This document shows, in pieces, positions 44,368-53,332 of a stretch of DNA of 64,000 nucleotides. The stretch spans positions 62,001 through 126,000 of the forward strand of contig NZ_FXTB01000003.1 of NCBI RefSeq assembly GCF_900182605.1. Reading direction: 5' to 3'. The notes below the pieces were generated by a model that saw nothing but the letters and a program-made list of their open reading frames with translations, had not been told where the DNA came from and made no database searches. This DNA comes from Saccharicrinis carchari (GTDB taxonomy: Bacteria; Bacteroidota; Bacteroidia; Bacteroidales; Marinilabiliaceae). A program made the translations under genes and the position numbers. Numbering within the stretch: the first letter of the stretch is position 1; every line of letters begins with the position of its first letter.

Positions 44368-46809
44368 TTATTTTATTGCCGCTTTGGCTTGTTCTATCGT
44401 TTTATAAATATCGCCCAGAGCCTGTTGTACGATGTCTGATAAATTTTCGTGTTCCTTGTTACTGAGGGTTATATCCTCTATTAGCTCAAAATTAGATGCT
44501 ATTTTGTTCATTCCAAAATATTTAAACGACGGAATAGCTTTGTGCACACTTTCTCCAATTGTTTCCCATTCGCCGGTATCCAAGTTATCATGAATACATT
44601 GAGCCAGAGAATCAGCATTTTTAATAAAATTAGCTATCATCTTATTAAAAAACGTCCTGTCTCCTTCGGCGGTTTTAAGCAATTCTGAGGTATCAAAAAA
44701 ATCGTAATTACAGTTTTCGGCCACTTCATCCGTTTGAATAGCTATTGTTTTTGGCATCGGTAAATCAATAGACAGCGCATTGCACAATTTATTGTAAAGC
44801 TCCGTTTCGCCAAAAGGTTTTATTAAATAATCGTCAAAGCCTACTTTCAGGTTTTTTTTAATATCGCTTGTTATGGCATTAGCCGTAATGCAAAGTGTGG
44901 GTGTTTTGTGATTAAGCTCTTCTGCATTGCTCCGCATTTTTTTAATTACCTGCACACCCGTTTTTTTGGGCATGTTGATATCAAGCAAAACAACATCGAA
45001 TCTTTTCTTTTGCAAGGCTGTAAGGGCTTCCTGACCATCTTTTACCTGAACACAATAGGCCCCCCAACTTTTTAAAATTGTACTACCCAGCAATAGGCTG
45101 TGTTCATCGTCATCGGCCAATAATATTGTTTTATTTTTAAGGTGTTTATCCTGTAGCTCAAATTTTTTTCCCTTATCAGCCTTTGGTTTAGTCGATGCTT
45201 TTTTAAAAGGAATGACTAATTTAAAGTCGGAGCCCACGTTTAATTTACTTTGTACCGAAATAGTGGCATCAAGCAATTCGCAGAGCTTTTTACTTATGCC
45301 TAAACCTAAGCCTGCCCCCCCCCTTAAGTTTTGCGTTCGCTTGGTGCCTTGTTCAAACACGTCGAAAATATGCGGCAAATCCTTTTTGGCAATACCTCTG
45401 CCTGTATCGGATACAGTAAAAGATAGTGCAAGCGATTTTTTTGAATCGCTCACCAAGTTGCAAAATAATTTAACGCTTCCTTTATCCGTATATTTAATAG
45501 CATTTATCAGCAGGTTCATTAAAATCTGCCGCAACCTGTGGGGATCACCGATCAATGTATCGGGTAAGCCTTGTTCTTTGTCAACGATAAAATCCAGGCT
45601 TTTTCCTTTTGCCTCAATGCTGCATATCTCATAAATATCCTGGATCAACTCAGATAGCGAAAATGGTATTTTTTCGATATATACGCGCCCCATCCCCAGC
45701 TTAAATAAAAAAACAATTTCGGTAACCAAATAAAGCAATTGGTCCGATGCTTTTTCTATTAAGCTTAAATGGTGTTGTTGCTCCGTATTTAGTTTTGTTT
45801 TTTTTAGTTGCTCAGTAAAACCCACAATGGCGTTAAGCGGGGTGCGAATTTCGTGGCTCATATTGGCAATAAAAATAGATTTTGCCTTGTTGGCGTTTTG
45901 TGCATCTATTTTGGCTTGCTTTAAACGTTCTTCTAATTCCTTATCCTGCGTCACGTTTTGCACTATCAGTATACCAGCAACAGTATTATTATTTCGGTCT
46001 TTTATGGGTTTGGCAACCAAAAAATACAACTCATTTTTAAATCGTACTTCACCCTCGCTAGCTTCTCCATTAATGGCTTTATGATAAAAAGGAAAAAGAC
46101 TGCGTTGCGATTTTTTATCTACTACTTCAAACAGGGTTTTGCCTATCATTTCATTGTTCGATAAATTAAATCGTTCCTTTTCTTTGCCACCTACCATAAT
46201 GTAACAGAAGTTTTTATCAAAAAGGTATACGTCCATTCCAGGCAGATTGTCGAGCATAATACGCTGATAGTTGGCCAATTCCTGTTCTCTGTTATTTTTA
46301 AAGGTTAAAAAAATAACCACACGGTTAGCCCCAAAATTACTGGCCTTGGCATCTATCTCAAATTGGCAACTGCTTTGCACGCAATCCGGTGTTGTAAAAT
46401 ATAAATCTACTACTTGGTTTGTCAGTATACGCTTTGCCTTATTAACAGCCGATTGCAATATCTGTCTATCTGCTATACTCATCAGGTCATCCATACCAAA
46501 CTTGAAGTTGTTGCTGTTGGGTGCACCCGGGAAATAATACGAAGGACCCGAAAAACGATGAATAACAAGTTGTGCATCGCAGATAATAATAGCGTCGTAA
46601 CTTACTTTTTGATTTTCGACATGCGTATTTGTTTCGCAACCCGCATTGTTAAGCTTAGAGAGCCGGACCTTTTCGGACTGATTAAAAAGCCAACTTTCCA
46701 GGTATTCCAATTCTTCAACGCTCCTGTTATCTGCACTTAGGTACGCATCAATTTTGGCCGATACTGCATTAAGCTGTTGTGTAAATTCATTGTATGTATG
46801 GCTCATCAA
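44368..46809 (-). CDS. Hybrid sensor histidine kinase (PAS-HisKA-HATPase-REC-Hpt)
   Basis: 813 aa, no membrane segment. Order: a partly PAS-like N-terminal region (about 60-185), PAS (about 190-300), HisKA with MSHEIRTPLNA, HATPase with NLLINAIKYTD, DTGRGIA and GGAGLGLGISKKLC, receiver with LADDDE and VVLLDINMPKKTG, and a C-terminal Hpt domain with ESVHKAIPSFKYFG. All phosphorelay residues are present, so phosphate could pass His-Asp-His and on to the sigma-54 regulator or lone receiver downstream. Start may be the second Met. Signal unknown; probably cytosolic. Confidence 0.9.
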   Translation of the reverse strand: MMSHTYNEFTQQLNAVSAKIDAYLSADNRSVEELEYLESWLFNQSEKVRLSKLNNAGCETNTHVENQKVSYDAIIICDAQLVIHRFSGPSYYFPGAPNSNNFKFGMDDLMSIADRQILQSAVNKAKRILTNQVVDLYFTTPDCVQSSCQFEIDAKASNFGANRVVIFLTFKNNREQELANYQRIMLDNLPGMDVYLFDKNFCYIMVGGKEKERFNLSNNEMIGKTLFEVVDKKSQRSLFPFYHKAINGEASEGEVRFKNELYFLVAKPIKDRNNNTVAGILIVQNVTQDKELEERLKQAKIDAQNANKAKSIFIANMSHEIRTPLNAIVGFTEQLKKTKLNTEQQHHLSLIEKASDQLLYLVTEIVFLFKLGMGRVYIEKIPFSLSELIQDIYEICSIEAKGKSLDFIVDKEQGLPDTLIGDPHRLRQILMNLLINAIKYTDKGSVKLFCNLVSDSKKSLALSFTVSDTGRGIAKKDLPHIFDVFEQGTKRTQNLRGGAGLGLGISKKLCELLDATISVQSKLNVGSDFKLVIPFKKASTKPKADKGKKFELQDKHLKNKTILLADDDEHSLLLGSTILKSWGAYCVQVKDGQEALTALQKKRFDVVLLDINMPKKTGVQVIKKMRSNAEELNHKTPTLCITANAITSDIKKNLKVGFDDYLIKPFGETELYNKLCNALSIDLPMPKTIAIQTDEVAENCNYDFFDTSELLKTAEGDRTFFNKMIANFIKNADSLAQCIHDNLDTGEWETIGESVHKAIPSFKYFGMNKIASNFELIEDITLSNKEHENLSDIVQQALGDIYKTIEQAKAAIK

Positions 46810-47173
46810 GTAATAATATAAACCTGTATGTAAAACGTATTATGGCAAAAAGTGAGCAAAGCAAACCCCACGCTGTATAAATAGTAGGCACAAATACAAG
46901 ATTGTAATTTTTAATAAAAACGTTTTTTCTTTTGCTTAGTTGTAAAGATATAAAAAATTACTTTGAAAAAGGCGCTCGTGCACAGGCAGTCCGGGGAAGT
47001 GTACTTAAACATTGAACCCCATTCGGGATTATATGGCACGTATCCTACCCTACCGAAGCATATTTATTTTCTAAGAATTGGCACGATTTTATCACTTTCA
47101 GCTTACTTATATTCACATTATATCTGTTAATCATTGAACCGTGAGCATGTGGTTCAACTAATTTTTTTAACTT
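46810..47173 (+). other. Regulatory gap with sigma-54-like elements
   Basis: About 360 bp without a gene, between the divergent hybrid kinase and the small membrane gene at 47174. TGGCACG occurs twice, at 47034-47040 and as TTGGCACG at 47078-47085, matching the -24 half of sigma-54 promoters. The expected -12 TTGC is only partly matched (TATC at 47090-47093). A hairpin followed by seven Ts lies just before the start codon (separate entry). Confidence 0.4.
47134..47168 (+). promoter_or_regulatory. Leader hairpin with T-tract just before a start codon
   Basis: TTGAACC (47134-47140) pairs perfectly with GGTTCAA (47151-47157) around a ten-base loop and is followed by T7 at 47162-47168. The ATG of the 67-aa gene is at 47174. 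The terminator-like shape so close to a start suggests attenuation or a leader that controls translation; alternatively it ends a transcript coming from the left, although no plus-strand gene lies there. Confidence 0.5.
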
Positions 47174-47377
47174 ATGAAAGCAATTGGAATAATAGTAATG
47201 ATTTTAGGAATTGTAGGAATTGTATTTTTTGGCCTTCAGGCTATCAACGATTCCGAATCGTTTAAGCTGTTTGGATTAGACGTTGCGGTGAGCAAAGCCA
47301 ATTGGACACCCTTGATTGTAAGTGCAGTGGTAACGGTTATTGGTGTATTTATGAGCACCCGAAGAATTAAGAGTTAA
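47174..47377 (+). CDS. Small two-helix membrane protein
   Basis: 67 aa. Two membrane segments (about 3-23 and 44-61) joined by a polar loop, with a basic C-terminus STRRIKS. The size and pattern match small stress-associated membrane proteins common in Bacteroidota, but I do not know a function. The start follows a T-tract hairpin and TTGGCACG elements, and the gene lies in a region with CsbD and a lmo0937-like protein, so sigma-54 or stress control is plausible. Confidence 0.72.
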   Translation: MKAIGIIVMILGIVGIVFFGLQAINDSESFKLFGLDVAVSKANWTPLIVSAVVTVIGVFMSTRRIKS

Positions 47378-47494
47378 GCATTTGCACAATACCATAATTA
47401 TCACAAAAAGCTAATAAGCTTTAGGAGAAATAGTGAAATTTAAGTAATTGGTATCTAAGCTACCCGGGAGGTATAGCTGTTTATTAAAAAATAA

Positions 47495-47575
47495 GCGAGA
47501 CCTCTGTTAAGCCAATTATAGCGTGTGAAAAATACGTGTATTTTTCTGGTATGAAGAGGTCGCTTTGTTAAGCGA
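47495..47575 (+). promoter_or_regulatory. Structured leader with competing hairpins
   Basis: GCGA-GA-CCTCT (47495-47505) can pair with AGAGGTCGC (47555-47563), enclosing a perfect palindrome GAAAAATAC-GT-GTATTTTTC (47527-47546). Alternatively TCGCTT (47560-47565) pairs with AAGCGA (47570-47575). The last two options share bases 47560-47563, so they exclude each other. The element ends 36 bp before the ATG at 47612. It may be an attenuator or a regulatory RNA leader; no known riboswitch class is recognised. Confidence 0.4.
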
Positions 47576-47611
47576 CAATCCCTTAAAATGCACCCCCATA
47601 ATTTTAAAATT

Positions 47612-49162
47612 ATGAAAAACATAAAATTTAATTTGAAAACAGTTATGGGTATTCTCGTAGCTGTTTTTTTTATTCTTGTTTGCGCATCGTTCATTTTATC
47701 CACCTATTTAGAACGTAAGGTAAAACAATTGGATGTACCGGGTTTTACCTTAAACGTGAAAACAGTGAAGATAAAACTGCTTAAACAGCAAGTCAGCTTA
47801 AATGAAATTGAACTAAGGGATTCGTTAAGGCTGTTAAACCTTAACATTAAACGGATTGAAATAAGGGACATTCATTTTTTCGCCTTACTTTTTAAGGGAA
47901 ATATTGGTATTGATAACTTAATTTTACAAAAACCACATATCCGGATTGATACGGCATTGTTTAAAAGCAATTTAAAAGGCTCATCATACACTGATAACAG
48001 AACCATAGATATTGCCTCATTAAAAATACGCAATGCCACTCTGCTTCTGGTATCGTCCGACACATTAATGGCCGATACGCTTTACTACACCGGTTTTAAT
48101 ATCAATATTAATAAGCTCAAACAAAACGGACAGCCCAACACGTTCAGCTACCAATCTACTTCGTTCAACCGTTTGCAGTTTTCGTTGCAGAATGGGGTTT
48201 TTAATTTTGGCAAGGGCCTGTACGCCATCAAATACAATAACCTGGCTTACGATTCGGATAAAATGAAATTGAACGTGGACGAACTGAACCTGCTATCGTT
48301 GTACTCCAAATATGAGATGGGTCGTACTACAGGTTTCGAAACCGATTGGTTTGATTTTACTTTTAAAGACCTGGAACTAAACACAATTCGTTTAAAAAGC
48401 TTACTGAGTAATACAGCACTTGTTTTTTCTGAAGGCCGAATAGGTAATTTTCAGGGAGAAGCATTTAAAGACAAGCGCCTGCCTCTTCCACAAAAACCGG
48501 ACAACAAATTGCCTATGACCATGCTCAATGCCCTGCCCATAGGACTGCACTGCGATTCTTTTTTTATTGACCAAGCCCATATCATTTATTCCGAGCGTGT
48601 AGATGCGTCGGATAAGGCGGGAACCATTTATTTTAAAGATCTTAGTGCACGGATAAACCATGCCAGCACTATCGACAGCCTAATAACAAAGCCTACCACT
48701 ATGCAGGCACAAGCCAGGGTAATGGGTGAAGCTTTATTGCAAGCAGACTTTAACTTCCCAAACAAAGAATACCCCAAACCATATCGTGCAAAGGGACAAA
48801 TGGGTTCAATGCCCGTTAGGTCTTTTAATCCCATCATAAAACAAAATGCCTTTGTAGAGGCCAATCAAGGAAACATTAAAAATATGGCTTTCGACTTTAC
48901 CTACAACAACGATAGTTCCGGAGGAAGCTTGGTGTTTGAATACGACGATTTAAAAATTTCAATACTGGATAAAGATGATTTCAGCAAAAAGGGCGTGACC
49001 TCGTTCATTGTAAATTCCTTTGCGGTACACAACGAAAATTTAAAAAACAGTAAGGAATTTCGCGAAGGCACTATTGCTTTTGAAAGGAATAAAAAAAGAT
49101 CCATTTTTAATTATTGGTGGAAGTCCGTTTTATCGGGGCTTAAAACCATTGCTATTTTTTAA
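47612..49162 (+). CDS. AsmA/DUF748-like envelope protein
   Basis: About 516 aa when started at MKNIKFN; an ATG eight codons upstream is less likely because it puts His/Pro residues before the hydrophobic anchor. One N-terminal membrane helix (about 10-33) is followed by a long beta-rich periplasmic part with repeated VKIKLLKQQVSLNEIEL/IDNLILQKPHIRID patterns typical of AsmA-like proteins. Members of this clan help outer-membrane biogenesis or lipid transfer between membranes. The domain is repeated in the window by 52050-53123 and by TamB. Confidence 0.7.
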   Translation: MKNIKFNLKTVMGILVAVFFILVCASFILSTYLERKVKQLDVPGFTLNVKTVKIKLLKQQVSLNEIELRDSLRLLNLNIKRIEIRDIHFFALLFKGNIGIDNLILQKPHIRIDTALFKSNLKGSSYTDNRTIDIASLKIRNATLLLVSSDTLMADTLYYTGFNININKLKQNGQPNTFSYQSTSFNRLQFSLQNGVFNFGKGLYAIKYNNLAYDSDKMKLNVDELNLLSLYSKYEMGRTTGFETDWFDFTFKDLELNTIRLKSLLSNTALVFSEGRIGNFQGEAFKDKRLPLPQKPDNKLPMTMLNALPIGLHCDSFFIDQAHIIYSERVDASDKAGTIYFKDLSARINHASTIDSLITKPTTMQAQARVMGEALLQADFNFPNKEYPKPYRAKGQMGSMPVRSFNPIIKQNAFVEANQGNIKNMAFDFTYNNDSSGGSLVFEYDDLKISILDKDDFSKKGVTSFIVNSFAVHNENLKNSKEFREGTIAFERNKKRSIFNYWWKSVLSGLKTIAIF

Positions 49163-49372
49163 CACCCCCTTTATGTGAGTAAAAGAATACACACAATAGC
49201 TTAAGCAATATACAAACACAAGCACCTATCATCACGTATCACATTCAAAAACAGATACATACATTAGCCGTCCTTTTTGGCACAGTTTTGATACGATAAT
49301 TAGAAAGCACATTTAGCCGTGTTATGAATTGTACCGCAAGAATATTAATTATTCACTTAAAATATAACAATT

Positions 49373-49558
49373 ATGGACAAGTTACAGATTAAAGGAAATT
49401 GGAATGAAATGAAAGGTAAAATCAAACAGAAGTATGGAGACTTAACCGATGATGATTTAACTTATGTAGAAGGAAAAGAAGATGAACTCCTCGGCCGCTT
49501 ACAGAAAAAAACCGGTAAGGCTCGTCAGGAATTAGTGGATGAAATAAATAAACTATAG
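49373..49558 (+). CDS. CsbD-family stress protein
   Basis: 61 aa, full family length. It starts [20 protein letters not shown] and continues [19 protein letters not shown], the standard CsbD pattern of a small charged four-helix protein. CsbD proteins are induced in general stress (sigma-B regulon in Bacillus); their activity is unknown. TTTTTGGCACAGTTTTGAT about 95 bp upstream resembles a sigma-54 promoter with imperfect spacing. The next gene starts 5 bp after its stop. Confidence 0.9.
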   Translation: MDKLQIKGNWNEMKGKIKQKYGDLTDDDLTYVEGKEDELLGRLQKKTGKARQELVDEINKL

Positions 49559-49562
49559 GAGG

Positions 49563-49715
49563 ATGAGATCCTTACTTTATTTAATCGCCGTAATTCTTAT
49601 CCTAGGCTGGCTTCTTGGATTTTTTGTATTTTCCGTGGGCTATCTTATCCATGTTTTACTAGTGTTTGCAGTAATTTCAATACTGATATCCATTATACGT
49701 GGAAGAAGACTATGA
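49563..49715 (+). CDS. Lmo0937-family small membrane protein
   Basis: 50 aa: MRSLLYLIAVILILGWLLGF followed by a second hydrophobic stretch and a basic end IIRGRRL, matching the Lmo0937/DUF5670 family of two-helix membrane proteins. It begins right after an AGGAGG that follows the CsbD stop with no spacer, so the ribosome may reinitiate from csbD. It is followed by a strong terminator, so csbD and this gene form a two-gene stress operon. Function unknown. Confidence 0.85.
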   Translation: MRSLLYLIAVILILGWLLGFFVFSVGYLIHVLLVFAVISILISIIRGRRL

Positions 49716-49728
49716 CAAGATAATTATA

Positions 49729-49756
49729 AACGGATTCTTGCGAATCCGTTTTTTTA
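49729..49756 (+). terminator. Rho-independent terminator of the csbD operon
   Basis: AACGGATTC (49729-49737) pairs perfectly with GAATCCGTT (49742-49750) around a four-base loop, directly followed by a run of T residues to 49755. It lies 14 bp after the stop of the Lmo0937-like gene. Confidence 0.9.
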
Positions 49757-49967
49757 TTGCTTGTAATTTTTTACCACATAAGTAACCCGATCTGCACCAT
49801 TTTACTTAGTACCCGTTGAACATACGTTGTGCCCTTTGTGCTTAGGTTTTAAAGCACTTAATTCACAACAAAAACATCACTACCTATCTATTTGACAAAT
49901 AACGAGTGCTGCCTACCGATTATACTACTCTGTATAAATAAGTGAACGCGCAGATGCGTAAAACGAC

Positions 49968-50900
49968 TTATGATTTTTTAAGGGTGTTAATTTCAAACGG
50001 AACAGCAAAGTTTAATGGCTTAATATTATGCTTGTAAAACCGGCTATACTGATTAGATAATTCAACACCAAAATAAAAAATAAGTGAGGCGTAAAATATC
50101 CAAATCAAAATGGCGATAAAAGCACCGGCGGTTCCGTAAACCGCCCCCATGTTGCTGCTACCAATAAACAATCCTATTAAAAATTTACCCAGTGTAAACA
50201 ATATGGCCGTTAAAAATGCCCCAAACCAAGCGGCACTCCACTTTACCTTTACATCGGGCAAAAATCGATAAATAAATGCAAATACACAGGTGATAATAGC
50301 CAGGGTTAAAACTACGTTAGTCAATTGAGCCAGCACAATAAATTTTGGACTAAAATAGGTGGCCAAAAAATCTTTTAAAAAGGCAATGGAAGCATCCAGA
50401 ATTAAGGATACCAATAGTATAAATCCAAGACTTAGAATCATGCCAAAGGACAAAACTCTATCTTTTAGCAACTTAAAAATATTTGTTTTAAGATCCGATT
50501 TTACCTGAACACGCCATATGTAGTTTATGGAATTTTGGAGCGAACTAAAAAGTGTGGTGGCCGAAACCAGAAAAAAACTAACGCCCAATATAGTTCCAAA
50601 AGTACTGTTTTCGGTTATCTGATAGTTCTCAATGGCATCTTTTAGCAAAGCCGTACTATTGGAACCTATCAATACATTGAGCTCCTCAAAAAGCTTCTGG
50701 CGTATGGATGCCTCACCTGTTAGGTAGCCAAAAACCGAAATAATAATAATGATGATGGGCACAATGGAAAAAATAGCAAAATAAGCTGTGGTTCCGGCCA
50801 AATCCATGGGCCGGTTGGAGCCAAAGTTTAATGCCGATTTTTTAATTATACTAAACGCATTGTTAACGCTATCTTTCAGCTTACTTTTTTTCATATCCAA
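49968..50900 (-). CDS. YihY/BrkB-family membrane protein
   Basis: 310 aa with six predicted membrane segments. Family signs: LAGTTAYFAIFSIVPIIIIIISVFGYL near the N-terminus, LLKDAIENYQI, IWRVQVK and the late FGVELSNQYSRFY. YihY proteins are inner-membrane proteins of uncertain function, once wrongly called RNase BN. The third residue Met is a likelier start (MKKSKLK). Its 5' end overlaps the upstream permease gene, showing coupled translation. Confidence 0.9.
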   Translation of the reverse strand: MDMKKSKLKDSVNNAFSIIKKSALNFGSNRPMDLAGTTAYFAIFSIVPIIIIIISVFGYLTGEASIRQKLFEELNVLIGSNSTALLKDAIENYQITENSTFGTILGVSFFLVSATTLFSSLQNSINYIWRVQVKSDLKTNIFKLLKDRVLSFGMILSLGFILLVSLILDASIAFLKDFLATYFSPKFIVLAQLTNVVLTLAIITCVFAFIYRFLPDVKVKWSAAWFGAFLTAILFTLGKFLIGLFIGSSNMGAVYGTAGAFIAILIWIFYASLIFYFGVELSNQYSRFYKHNIKPLNFAVPFEINTLKKS

Positions 50901-51996
50901 TAAATTTACGCATACTCTTCCAAATGGGTTTTATTTTAATGCTATGCTTTTCTACCCCATGCGTTCCTATTAAATAAGCAAAGGGTTTTAAATCATCTAC
51001 ATTGTGCATTATAATTTTTACAATAGCCAGCATGGGTACAGCTATAAGCATACCTCCCATACCCCATATAAGATTACCTAACAACAAACTAATGATGATA
51101 GCCAATGGGTTAAGTTTAATGTTGTTGGAAACAATGTTTGGTGTAATAAGGTTATTCTCGAGAAATTGTACTGCGCTAAATAAAATGATAATCTTGAGTA
51201 CCGTAGAGAAAGGGTCAGGTTCAGAAAGCAACACATACAAAACAGGAAGTGAGCCACCTATAAAAGTACCAAAATAAGGTATTATATTTAGTACCGCTGC
51301 TATAATTCCAAAAATTATCGCATAGCGTACTCCAATTATCAATAAGCCTGACACATTTAAAACAGCCAAAATTAATACTACAATAAACAGTCCTGCCATG
51401 TATCTGGCGGTTACCGTGGATATCTGGCGCAGTACATGTACTGCTTTGGTCTTGTGCTTTCGCCCTACCAACCTGAATATAAAATAGGCCACCTTGGTGC
51501 GATAATAAAGCATAAAAAACACAAAAACAGGCAGCACAAACAGCTGAAACAATGTGGTGGTGGTAGCTGAAAATAAGGTACCTGCCTTATTTTCTACAAA
51601 GGATAACAAATTATCAGAAACCTGTGACAAGTAGTGATCCATTGTGCTGGTATTAACACCCAGTTTATCTGCCAAAAATCCCTGCACATCATCGGCTTTG
51701 GTATCCAGCTGTTGTTTTATCTCCGAAAAATCGACACTTGTGTTGGATACCTGTACAGCAACAAATACCGAAATGCCACCCACTACTATAACCGTAACAA
51801 ACAGAACCAAAATAATAGCAATAATGCGATGTACACCGTTGCGTTCCAGTTTAGATACTAAAGGATACAGCAGGTACATAATAAAAACACTAATAACAAA
51901 TGGAACCAGCACGTTCTTGGCTAAAATAGCGATAACCAATACGATGGAAAGAATAAATAAACTGAGTGCAGTTTTCAGAAGAATGTCGTTTTTCAT
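50881..51996 (-). CDS. AI-2E-family (PerM-type) membrane permease
   Basis: 371 aa. An N-terminal two-helix hairpin, a helical extracytoplasmic part (about 80-135), and five to six further membrane helices containing NIIPYFGTFIGGSLPVL and LNPLAIIISLLLGNLIWGMGGML, both diagnostic. The family includes autoinducer-2 exporters and Na/H antiporters, so substrate is not predictable. It overlaps the YihY gene by 14-20 bp. Confidence 0.9.
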   Translation of the reverse strand: MKNDILLKTALSLFILSIVLVIAILAKNVLVPFVISVFIMYLLYPLVSKLERNGVHRIIAIILVLFVTVIVVGGISVFVAVQVSNTSVDFSEIKQQLDTKADDVQGFLADKLGVNTSTMDHYLSQVSDNLLSFVENKAGTLFSATTTTLFQLFVLPVFVFFMLYYRTKVAYFIFRLVGRKHKTKAVHVLRQISTVTARYMAGLFIVVLILAVLNVSGLLIIGVRYAIIFGIIAAVLNIIPYFGTFIGGSLPVLYVLLSEPDPFSTVLKIIILFSAVQFLENNLITPNIVSNNIKLNPLAIIISLLLGNLIWGMGGMLIAVPMLAIVKIIMHNVDDLKPFAYLIGTHGVEKHSIKIKPIWKSMRKFIGYEKK

Positions 51997-52049
51997 ACCT
52001 GTATTATAAACTTTTATAATGGTTGTAACTATTATGGTTAATCTAGCAT

Positions 52050-53123
52050 TTATTTATCGTCCTGAAAGAAATCGATAGAATGGTCTACATTTTTTTTAAA
52101 CGCTTGTATAAAAGCATTTTTAAACACATTCCATACGGTGGGCCATATTTTAATATCCGCTTGATTCAAATTCCCCTTGATGGGTACCCTGGTGGCAAAC
52201 CTGTCCTTGGGCTGGTTTTCTAGCACTTCGGCAGTAAAACCTACCACGCTTTCCCATATTTTTTGAAAAAAACCGCCCTCTTCCTTGTCCCAATCAATAA
52301 TTTTTAAATTTTCGATAATGGGTTTTACATAGCCTTTCATATTTCCGTCTTTCGCTACCAATTCGGCATACAAACTAAATGTACCTCTTTCTACATCGGT
52401 ATTGGTGTAGGCTTTAATAAAATTATTGAGTGCGGTTAAATCAACCCGTTCAAACTTCAAATCGATGTCGAAATCGGGTACCACCTTTACAATATTTAAA
52501 CGGCTGTTTATATTTAACTTACCACCACCCAACGAAATAGCCTTGGCAGTGAGCGTTGCGGGCAGTTCTTGTTTACTATCGGTAACACTGCTTAAATTGG
52601 TAGCTCGTATATGCAGTGAATCTAATTTAATATCTACTACCGGTTGCCTGGTAAAATCTTTAAATGCCACCGTCCCACCTTGTATCTCAAAACGGTTAAT
52701 TTTTAGTGGAATCAGCTCGTCCAGTACTTTTGTCCAGTCCTCCTCCGACCCGTCCTGACTCACCTTTTTATCTCCTTCACCCTCGGGGCTCTCGGCAATG
52801 GCAAAATTAACGATGGGCTCATTTAATATAACTTCACCTACAATGGAACTGTTAAACAAAGCTTTCCAATGTACCGACAAATCAATTTCTCTTATGTCGA
52901 TAAAAGGAATGGGTATGCTATCGCCGGTTTGCTTAATATTGAGCTTATGAATAATGTAAGCACCTCTGTACAAATGTAAATCCACATCGTCCACGCTACC
53001 TGTAAATCCTTCCAAATCGCTTAATGTTTTGTTTACATAATATTTTACCGCAAACGGGAGTGCTACCCTAAGCCCTATTAAGAGCACTATAACCACTAAT
53101 ACAATTTTCCAATTTTTGCTCAT
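52050..53123 (-). CDS. DUF748/AsmA-like envelope protein
   Basis: About 357 aa from MSKNWKI at 53123. An upstream ATG (53213) would add 30 residues with no signal character, so I prefer the internal start. One N-terminal membrane helix (about 5-25), then a beta-rich domain (YIIHKLNIKQTGDSIPIPFIDIREIDLSVHWKALF region, DIKLDSLHIRATNLS) characteristic of DUF748. Such proteins sit in the inner membrane and reach into the periplasm. It lies 53 bp upstream of the AI-2E permease on the same strand and may be co-transcribed with it. Confidence 0.78.
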   Translation of the reverse strand: MSKNWKIVLVVIVLLIGLRVALPFAVKYYVNKTLSDLEGFTGSVDDVDLHLYRGAYIIHKLNIKQTGDSIPIPFIDIREIDLSVHWKALFNSSIVGEVILNEPIVNFAIAESPEGEGDKKVSQDGSEEDWTKVLDELIPLKINRFEIQGGTVAFKDFTRQPVVDIKLDSLHIRATNLSSVTDSKQELPATLTAKAISLGGGKLNINSRLNIVKVVPDFDIDLKFERVDLTALNNFIKAYTNTDVERGTFSLYAELVAKDGNMKGYVKPIIENLKIIDWDKEEGGFFQKIWESVVGFTAEVLENQPKDRFATRVPIKGNLNQADIKIWPTVWNVFKNAFIQAFKKNVDHSIDFFQDDK

Positions 53124-53332
53124 ATCACAAGTGTATAGTTTGTTTCGCTGTTTGTATATAAAAGTACCCCAAGATGTATAAGCCAAAACCAACCAGGTTT
53201 TTGACTTGTTCAAAATTGCCAGTGCAATGTATTAAAGTAAATTTTCATTCAAGGCTTTTATAACAAAGCTTAATTGTATCATATACAATACATTGTAAAT
53301 CTTACTCACAAAGGTACGGACTAAAGCCGCAA

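Noticed and set aside
53124-53213. Upstream start for the DUF748-like protein
   Set aside because: It would put 30 uncharacteristic residues before the membrane anchor; MSKNWKI at 53123 gives a normal N-terminus.
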